This document shows, piece by piece, positions 12,958-17,753 of a stretch of DNA of 17,753 bases (positions are counted from its first letter, which is position 1; each line of letters starts with the position of its first letter). The DNA comes from Nitrospiraceae bacterium. Lineage in GTDB: Bacteria; Nitrospirota; Thermodesulfovibrionia; UBA6902. Both the position numbers and the translations under genes were made by a program. The notes under the pieces were generated by a model that was not told the origin of the DNA, did not search any database, and saw nothing but the letters and a program-made list of their open reading frames with translations. The DNA is taken from assembly GCA_020354155.1 (NCBI GenBank), contig CP070644.1:2122690-2140442 (forward strand), given 5' to 3'.

Positions 12958-12963
12958 TACAAT
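12958..12963 (+). promoter_or_regulatory. Possible -10 element before hemW
   Basis: TACAAT ends 6 bases before the preferred hemW ATG (12970). No convincing -35. Could give a leaderless transcript, or be coincidental inside an operon. Confidence 0.3.
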
Positions 12964-12969
12964 GTCTGT

Positions 12970-14100
12970 ATGCATTCCCTTTATATTCATATTCCCTTTT
13001 GCTTCAGGAGATGTATTTACTGTGATTTTGTCTCCCGCCTTTATAGCGGCAAACAGGCAGAGCACTATGTTCAGATCCTGAAAAAAGAATTAAGGGACAT
13101 ATCTTCCGGAACGTTCTTTTCAACTCTCTTTATAGGCGGCGGCACTCCAACTGCATTGTCCGGCGGCGTGCTTACGAATTTGATCATGCACGTCTTTGAC
13201 TCATTTCAATTCAGCACAGATTATGAAGCAACCATCGAAGCAAATCCCGGTACAGTGGACAGGGCCAAGTTGACAGCAATCCGATCAGGCGGCATAAACA
13301 GAATCAGTCTTGGCGTCCAGTCATTTAACGATGAGGAACTGACATTTCTTGGAAGAATTCACACAGCCAAGGAGGCTGAAGAGGCTGTTGAGCTTGCAAA
13401 AGCAGCGGGATTTCGAAATGTCAGCATTGACCTCATCTATGGAATCCCCGGGCAGAGTCTCTCATCCTGGAAAAGCTCACTGGCAAGAGCCGTTGAACTC
13501 GAGCCACACCATATTTCAACCTATGAGCTAACCGTAGAAAAAGGGACAGCCCTTGATACAATGTTGCAATCAGCAGGGTGCCCTATATCTTCCCCTGATG
13601 AAGACCGTACCATTGAGATGTATGAATATACTATCGACTATCTGACATCCAGAGGATATGTACATTATGAAATTTCAAACTTCGCCCGCCCTGGTTACCT
13701 CTGTAAACATAACATGAACTATTGGGAGAGAGGAGAGTATTACGGAATCGGTCTGGGTGCACATTCTTTTATTGGAAAGACGCGGTTCAGCAACACAGAT
13801 AATTTCGAAACATACCTTCACAATCTTTCAACCAGCAGAAGCCCCGTCAGAGAAAAGGAGAAAATTACTGATAAAAAGACACTGGCTGAAGTCTTCTTTC
13901 TCGGTCTGAGAAAGACAGGCGGTATCGACCTTAAGGCAATCAGCAAATTGTACGGACTTGACATTGAAAAGCATTTTCATAAGAAAATAAAGGAACTTCG
14001 TGAAGCGAAGCTCATATATATTGATCCCTCCGGTTCCGTCCTCAGGCTTACCCGCAAGGGCCTGGCCCTTTCAAATGAAGTTTTCATAAAATTCATCTAG
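12970..14100 (+). CDS. hemW: HemW, radical SAM heme chaperone (HemN-like)
   Basis: 376 residues from ATG 12970. An upstream ATG at 12949 would add seven residues, but the family begins right at MHSLYIHIPFC, so 12970 is preferred. The cluster motif is CFRRCIYCDF (Cys11, Cys15, Cys18). Phe20 stands where true HemN coproporphyrinogen oxidases carry a fourth cysteine, and HNMNYW (His247 to Trp252) is the HNxxYW motif linked to heme binding in HemW. Also present are GGGTPT and the HemW C-terminal domain with a winged-helix-like end. HemW is thought to pass heme to respiratory enzymes and does not oxidise coproporphyrinogen. It lies ahead of ahbD and hemE on the same strand. Confidence 0.92.
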   Translation: MHSLYIHIPFCFRRCIYCDFVSRLYSGKQAEHYVQILKKELRDISSGTFFSTLFIGGGTPTALSGGVLTNLIMHVFDSFQFSTDYEATIEANPGTVDRAKLTAIRSGGINRISLGVQSFNDEELTFLGRIHTAKEAEEAVELAKAAGFRNVSIDLIYGIPGQSLSSWKSSLARAVELEPHHISTYELTVEKGTALDTMLQSAGCPISSPDEDRTIEMYEYTIDYLTSRGYVHYEISNFARPGYLCKHNMNYWERGEYYGIGLGAHSFIGKTRFSNTDNFETYLHNLSTSRSPVREKEKITDKKTLAEVFFLGLRKTGGIDLKAISKLYGLDIEKHFHKKIKELREAKLIYIDPSGSVLRLTRKGLALSNEVFIKFI

Positions 14101-14179
14101 TTTTCATAACCATGTAAAAAAAGGTAATATATAGAATTGCTTTGAGTGTTGCATAATTTCAGAACCAAGAAGGTACATT

Positions 14180-15265
14180 ATGATTGATAAATTTGAACCA
14201 AAGTGGGTTGCATGGGAAATCACCAGGCGGTGTAACCTTAAATGTGTGCATTGCCGCTCATCTTCAGAAATGGAGATAAACGGTCATCCCGACTTTACAA
14301 CCGAAGAGGGATACAGGGTCATTGATGACATAGCAAGTTATGCAAAACCGGTTGTAGTACTTTCCGGTGGTGAGCCACTATTGCGCAAAGATGTCTTTGA
14401 CTTCGCAAAGTACGGTACGGAAAAAGGCCTGAGAATGTGCATAGCTACGAATGGAATGCTCGTTACTGATGAGATCTGTGAAAAAATGAAGGCATCAAGC
14501 ATTAAAATGGTTTCCCTCAGCCTTGACGGCTCAACAGAAGAAGTCCATGACGATTTCAGGAGTGTAAAAGGGGCATTTGCAGGAGTTGTGAATGCAGCTA
14601 ATTTATTTAATAAACATAAGATCCCGTTTCTCATAAACTCATCTTTTACAAAAAGAAACCAGGAGGAAATCCCCAAAGTATACAAGCTCGCAAAGGAACT
14701 GGGAGCTACAGCCTGGTATATGTTCATGATCGTTCCCACTGGCAGGGGCGAAGATATTATGAGCGAGTTAATATCAAAAGAGGAATATGAAGAAATTCTG
14801 GACTGGCATTATGAGATGGAAAAAGAGGAAGATGAACTTCTTGTCAGGCCTACATGTGCCCCTCATTATTACCGTATTGTACTGCAGAAACAGAAAGAGC
14901 AGGGAGAAAAATTCAAACAGAGGACTCTGAAATTTTCAACAGGCGGTTCAAAAGGATGTATTGCCGGTCAGGTAATATGCCTTATTGATGTAGATGAAAA
15001 TGTGCTGCCCTGCAGCTACTTTCCCAAGGCAGCTGGCAACCTCAGGGAAATGTCTTTTAAAGATGTCTGGGAAAACTCCGAGCTGTTTCAGGAAATGAGA
15101 GACTTCAAAGGCTATAAAGGCAGATGTGGTTCATGTGAGTACATCAATATATGCGGCGGTTGCAGGGCAAGGGCATATGCAGTATCAGGTGACTACCTCG
15201 AAGAAGAACCTTTTTGCGGATATATTCCATACAGGATAAGAAAAGCAGCAGATCAAAAGAACTAA
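14180..15265 (+). CDS. ahbD: Radical SAM heme b synthase, AhbD-like
   Basis: 361 residues. The radical SAM motif is CNLKCVHC (Cys18, Cys22, Cys25) after VAWEITRR, followed by LSGGEPLLR. The C-terminal SPASM/twitch-type domain holds further cysteines: Cys260, Cys278, Cys316, Cys319, Cys325, Cys328, Cys346 (CGSCEYINICGGCRARAYA, then PFC), for auxiliary clusters. Overall length and the GGCRARAYAVSGDYLEEEPFC ending (conserved core GGCRARAYA) fit AhbD, which decarboxylates two propionates of Fe-coproporphyrin III to make heme b without oxygen. The related AhbC and NirJ differ in the N-terminal region. A short AAGG site precedes the ATG, and hemE starts 15 bases after the stop, so the two are one operon. 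Exact step is inferred. Confidence 0.85.
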   Translation: MIDKFEPKWVAWEITRRCNLKCVHCRSSSEMEINGHPDFTTEEGYRVIDDIASYAKPVVVLSGGEPLLRKDVFDFAKYGTEKGLRMCIATNGMLVTDEICEKMKASSIKMVSLSLDGSTEEVHDDFRSVKGAFAGVVNAANLFNKHKIPFLINSSFTKRNQEEIPKVYKLAKELGATAWYMFMIVPTGRGEDIMSELISKEEYEEILDWHYEMEKEEDELLVRPTCAPHYYRIVLQKQKEQGEKFKQRTLKFSTGGSKGCIAGQVICLIDVDENVLPCSYFPKAAGNLREMSFKDVWENSELFQEMRDFKGYKGRCGSCEYINICGGCRARAYAVSGDYLEEEPFCGYIPYRIRKAADQKN

Positions 15266-15280
15266 ATTGATGGAGGAATC

Positions 15281-16330
15281 ATGAACGACACATTCCTGAA
15301 AGCCTGTAGAGGCGAAGAAGTCCCCTATACCCCAATATGGATCATGCGGCAGGCAGGCAGATATCTCAAAGAATACCGTGAGGTCAGAGGCAAGTCAAAT
15401 TTCCTCACCATGTGCAAAACTCCGGAGCTCGCAGCTGAAGTCACGCTGCAGCCGATAGACATATTGAATGTTGATGCAGCAATTCTCTTTTCCGACATCC
15501 TTATTCCCTGTGAAGCAATGGGGCAGGGCCTGGATTTTCATGAGGGCAAAGGCCCTATTCTGTCCCCTGCCATTCGTGATGAGGAGACCGTCAATAAACT
15601 CTATGTCCCGGACCCTGAAGATAAAATGAAATTTGTACCGGATGCGGTTCGCCTGCTCCGGAAAGAACTGGCTGACAGGGTCCCGCTAATTGGTTTTGCC
15701 GGGGCCCCTTTCACAACAGCTACGTACATGATAGAAGGCGGGACATCAAAGAACTTTCTGAACACCAAGAGAATGATATATGAATGTCCCGAGCTGTACA
15801 AAAAGCTGATGGATAAGATTACAGCAACCATTACTGAATATCTGAAGGCCCAGATAAGTGCCGGCGCCCAGGCAGTCCAGATATTCGATACATGGGGCGG
15901 TATATTCTGTCCTTCAGACTTCAGAGAGAACGCTCTCACCTATGTACAGAGCATCATAGGTGATCTCAAAAAGGCAATGGCATCAGGAAGCATCGAAGAA
16001 GTTCCGATTATCTACTTTGTTGGTGAGTCCGCCGGACTTCTTGAGGAAATTAAAACCTCAGGCGCTGATGTACACGGAGTTGACTGGCGTATCAACCTTG
16101 ATGATGCTATCTCACGACTTGGCGAGAATGCTGTGGTACAGGGCAACCTTGATCCCCTGTCCATGTTCCTTCCGCAGGAAAAAATTGAGATACGGGTTCA
16201 GGATGTCTTAAGCAGGGCAAAATCTGCAGGCGGGCATATATTCAATCTCGGTCATGGCGTGGTACCGGAAACACCCCGGGACAACGTAATCGCCCTGGTT
16301 GAGATGGTTCATAAACACAGTCGGAGATAA
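15281..16330 (+). CDS. hemE: Uroporphyrinogen III decarboxylase
   Basis: 349 residues, full length. The family signatures are clear: PIWIMRQAGRYLKEYRE near residue 19, ILFSDILIP with the catalytic Asp, GFAGAPFTTATYMIEGG, and the C-terminal NLGHGVVPETP. It removes four carboxyl groups from uroporphyrinogen III to give coproporphyrinogen III in the cytoplasm. A GGAGG site lies 6 bases before the ATG. It is co-directional with, and 15 bases after, the AhbD-like gene, which acts on a coproporphyrin-level substrate. Confidence 0.97.
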   Translation: MNDTFLKACRGEEVPYTPIWIMRQAGRYLKEYREVRGKSNFLTMCKTPELAAEVTLQPIDILNVDAAILFSDILIPCEAMGQGLDFHEGKGPILSPAIRDEETVNKLYVPDPEDKMKFVPDAVRLLRKELADRVPLIGFAGAPFTTATYMIEGGTSKNFLNTKRMIYECPELYKKLMDKITATITEYLKAQISAGAQAVQIFDTWGGIFCPSDFRENALTYVQSIIGDLKKAMASGSIEEVPIIYFVGESAGLLEEIKTSGADVHGVDWRINLDDAISRLGENAVVQGNLDPLSMFLPQEKIEIRVQDVLSRAKSAGGHIFNLGHGVVPETPRDNVIALVEMVHKHSRR

Positions 16331-16420
16331 AACGTAAACCAACTTTTTTACTTCGTCATCCCGATAATTCTGTGAAACCTCCTAATAGAGATAATAGAAT
16401 TCTGCCTTTAAGCCCGTCTT

Positions 16421-16461
16421 GTGACGAATCACCTTGTCGTTTTGCTATGTCACTTTGACAT
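16421..16461. promoter_or_regulatory. Two palindromes, possible activator binding sites
   Basis: GTGA-CGAA-TCAC (16421-16432) and ATGTCA-CTT-TGACAT (16447-16461). The second contains GTCA-N3-TGAC, which fits the GT-N7-AC arrangement reported for NorR-type enhancers. They are centred about 95 and 122 bases before the start predicted from the sigma-54 promoter, a usual enhancer distance. Confidence 0.45.
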
Positions 16462-16522
16462 TTATTTAGACAGTTTTTGCAGTAGCCTGCCGTAAGGTGT
16501 TGTATTTTCTATATTGTAATTC

Positions 16523-16538
16523 TGGTATAAAGATTGCA
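16523..16538 (+). promoter_or_regulatory. Sigma-54-type (-24/-12) promoter
   Basis: TGGTATAAAGATTGCA has GG and GC 10 bases apart and a full TTGCA -12 box, but a weaker -24 (TGGTA). Start predicted near 16549. It also contains TATAAA, so a sigma-70 reading is possible. Confidence 0.55.
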
Positions 16539-16661
16539 AGAAATGTGTGGTAGAGTTTTGACTTTGCCGGTATGCAGATAACTCAATGAAATATTAATAG
16601 TAAGCATGCATAAAATTAATTTTTTGTTTTGATATAAATTCTATAGTAGATACAGGGTTAG

Positions 16662-17591
16662 ATGTTTCAAATGAAGGACTTCCATCATATCACCAGAAGT
16701 ATTGCAGATGGCATGGATGATTGCGTTGTTTTTCTTGACAGGCAATGTACAATTACCTTTGCCAATGCTGCAATGCAGAAATATTGCGGGGTAGAGGAAA
16801 GGGAATTGCTCAGCAGAAAATGTTACAGTCTTTTTAAAGGTTCTGAGTACCCCTGCCATACAATTGATCCAGATGTCGCCTGCCCTCACAGCGCTGTTAT
16901 TGCAACGGGCAAAAGCATATCAGTACAACACGTATGCTCATTCCCGGGGAAAGAACACAATTCTCTAAAAATTACAGCATCACCGATCAAGGATGCAGAC
17001 GGGAATGTAATCAGTGTAATGAACCTCCTGAAAGACGCAGATGAGACGCGTATAACAGAAGATGAGTTAAATGACAGCCGGTCCTTTCTCCTTTCAGTCC
17101 TGGAAGGCATTGGTGACAGTCTTATTGTAATAAACAGGGATTTTAATATAGTCTCTGCAAATAATGCATACCTGAAGTTTACAGATAAAACCATTCATGA
17201 GGTCATCGGCAGTCACTGCTACCGGATAACTCACGGCTATGACCGCCCCTGTTACAGCAATGGTAAGGATTGCGCTGTCATGCACACCTTTGAATCCGGG
17301 AATAATCATACCATTGTCCGTAAAGTCAGACAGGGAAACAGGGACCGCTATATGGAGATCAGAGCATTCCCGATCAAAAACAGCGCTGGACGTGTCATCC
17401 GGGCCGTAGAAATAGCCTGTGACATAACTGAGAAAATTCAGCTCGAAGAGGATCTGAAAAAACGGATCAAGGAACTGGAAGATTTTTACGATATGGCCGT
17501 CGGAAGAGAGATGAAAATAGTTGAGCTGAAAAGTGAAATCAGAAGACTGAAAAATGAGCTTCTTCAACGCACCCCGGACGGGGAGCAATGA
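16662..17591 (+). CDS. Tandem PAS protein with cysteine triads and C-terminal coiled coil
   Basis: 309 residues. Two PAS domains (about 12-128 and 142-258) each carry the same cysteine pattern: C-Y-x4-K/H-G-x4-P-C then another Cys (Cys54, Cys65, Cys74 in the first; Cys186, Cys197, Cys204 in the second), which looks like an internal duplication and suggests a redox or metal-binding site. The end (259-303, KKRIKELEDFYDMAVGREM and following) is a coiled coil of the kind that joins PAS domains to histidine kinases, but there is no kinase, cyclase or DNA-binding domain and the frame stops normally. It may act by dimerising with a partner. No signal peptide; cytoplasmic. The ribosome binding site is weak (AGGG, 4 bases before the ATG); Met4 at 16671 is an alternative start. 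A sigma-54-type promoter lies upstream. Confidence 0.85.
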   Translation: MFQMKDFHHITRSIADGMDDCVVFLDRQCTITFANAAMQKYCGVEERELLSRKCYSLFKGSEYPCHTIDPDVACPHSAVIATGKSISVQHVCSFPGKEHNSLKITASPIKDADGNVISVMNLLKDADETRITEDELNDSRSFLLSVLEGIGDSLIVINRDFNIVSANNAYLKFTDKTIHEVIGSHCYRITHGYDRPCYSNGKDCAVMHTFESGNNHTIVRKVRQGNRDRYMEIRAFPIKNSAGRVIRAVEIACDITEKIQLEEDLKKRIKELEDFYDMAVGREMKIVELKSEIRRLKNELLQRTPDGEQ

Positions 17592-17635
17592 AACCATTAT
17601 TCGGGGCCTGAGGAACAACTGAATTCGAATCATCC

Positions 17636-17650
17636 CTGTCGTCATGACAG
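17636..17650. repeat. Short inverted repeat after the PAS gene
   Basis: CTGTC-GTCAT-GACAG, 5-bp arms. No T-run follows, so a terminator is doubtful. Confidence 0.3.
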
Positions 17651-17671
17651 CCTTATGAGATGTATCCATTA

Positions 17672-17700
17672 TTGACCATCCCCTGAATAGGAGGTAATAT
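17672..17700 (+). promoter_or_regulatory. Sigma-70-type promoter reading out of the window
   Basis: TTGACC (17672-17677), 17-base spacer, TAATAT (17695-17700); start near 17707. No gene start is seen before the window ends. Confidence 0.55.
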
Positions 17701-17753
17701 ATAAACGTCTTTTCAATTTCCAATACTATCTGTATCAGGGTGAACAGTTGATA

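Larger units (their letters stand above)
16331..16661. other. Regulatory intergenic region before the tandem-PAS gene
   Basis: 331 bases without a gene. It holds two short palindromes (16421-16461), a sigma-54-type promoter (16523-16538), and a very AT-rich leader of about 110 bases before the ATG. No terminator with a T-run is seen after hemE. Confidence 0.6.

Noticed and set aside
12949..12969. Upstream ATG for hemW
   Set aside because: Adds seven residues absent from the family; ATG 12970 gives the standard MHSLYIHIPFC start.
14338..14739. 133-codon minus-strand frame inside the AhbD-like gene
   Set aside because: Antisense to a well-supported radical SAM gene; no ribosome binding site or recognisable product.
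17094..17723. 209-codon open frame on the minus strand
   Set aside because: Antisense shadow of the tandem-PAS gene, which has clear domains and duplicated cysteine motifs on the plus strand.

Overview
The window looks like chromosomal DNA from an anaerobic, diderm bacterium. I favour a Nitrospirota/Thermodesulfovibrionia-type lineage, with a sulfate-reducing Desulfobacterota relative as the alternative. The grounds are a class I (anaerobe-type) hybrid cluster protein beside a Crp/Fnr regulator, a short type-2 LeuC/LeuD pair, a PflX-like radical SAM protein, an AhbD-type radical SAM heme synthase, HemW, lipoproteins, and PAS/sigma-54 signalling. This placement is inference; there is no rRNA or marker tree here.

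Layout. 1-1142: 3' part of leuA, closed by a strong bidirectional terminator. 1143-3400: an AT-rich stretch that splits the leucine genes. It holds a frameshifted Imm53-type immunity gene, a possible 23-codon leader ORF coupled to an Ig-like lipoprotein gene, a SpoIIAA/STAS-like protein and a MaoC-type enoyl-CoA hydratase. 3517-5267: leuC and leuD, overlapping by 4 bases. 5268-7721: a 2.45 kb block on the minus strand with a PAS-AAA+-Fis sigma-54 activator, then a near-consensus sigma-54 promoter driving a 35-aa single-span membrane protein and a 176-aa exported protein of unknown function. 7722-8659: a second, diverged copy of the last 42 bases of leuD, with a PflX-like radical SAM gene whose ATG lies inside that copy. 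8686-11279: a Crp/Fnr (HcpR-like) regulator facing away from hcp, with a perfect TTGAC-N4-GTCAA operator centred at about -41.5 of the predicted hcp promoter, and a strong terminator after hcp. 11422-12922: three poorly characterised genes (a 76-aa protein, a lipoprotein, and a 65-aa protein with four evenly spaced histidines). 12970-16330: hemW, an ahbD-like gene and hemE, a heme cluster. 16331-17753: a sigma-54-type promoter with upstream palindromes in front of a tandem-PAS protein with cysteine triads, then a sigma-70-type promoter reading out of the window.

How it fits together. Branched-chain amino acid synthesis (leuA, leuC, leuD), nitrosative-stress defence (regulator plus hcp) and anaerobic heme synthesis (hemE, AhbD, HemW) are the recognisable functions. 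The most unusual element is the block at the 3' end of leuD. It is bracketed by an 86%-identical direct repeat of the leuD tail in which four of six differences are synonymous, as expected for an insertion or recombination event that split an ancestral, overlapping leuD-radical SAM gene pair. The block carries its own sigma-54 activator and a matching sigma-54 promoter, so it could be a self-regulated envelope module. Several Shine-Dalgarno-poor genes in the window have a -10-like hexamer 5-6 bases before the ATG, which suggests leaderless transcripts. No tRNA, rRNA, CRISPR array, transposase or integrase was seen.
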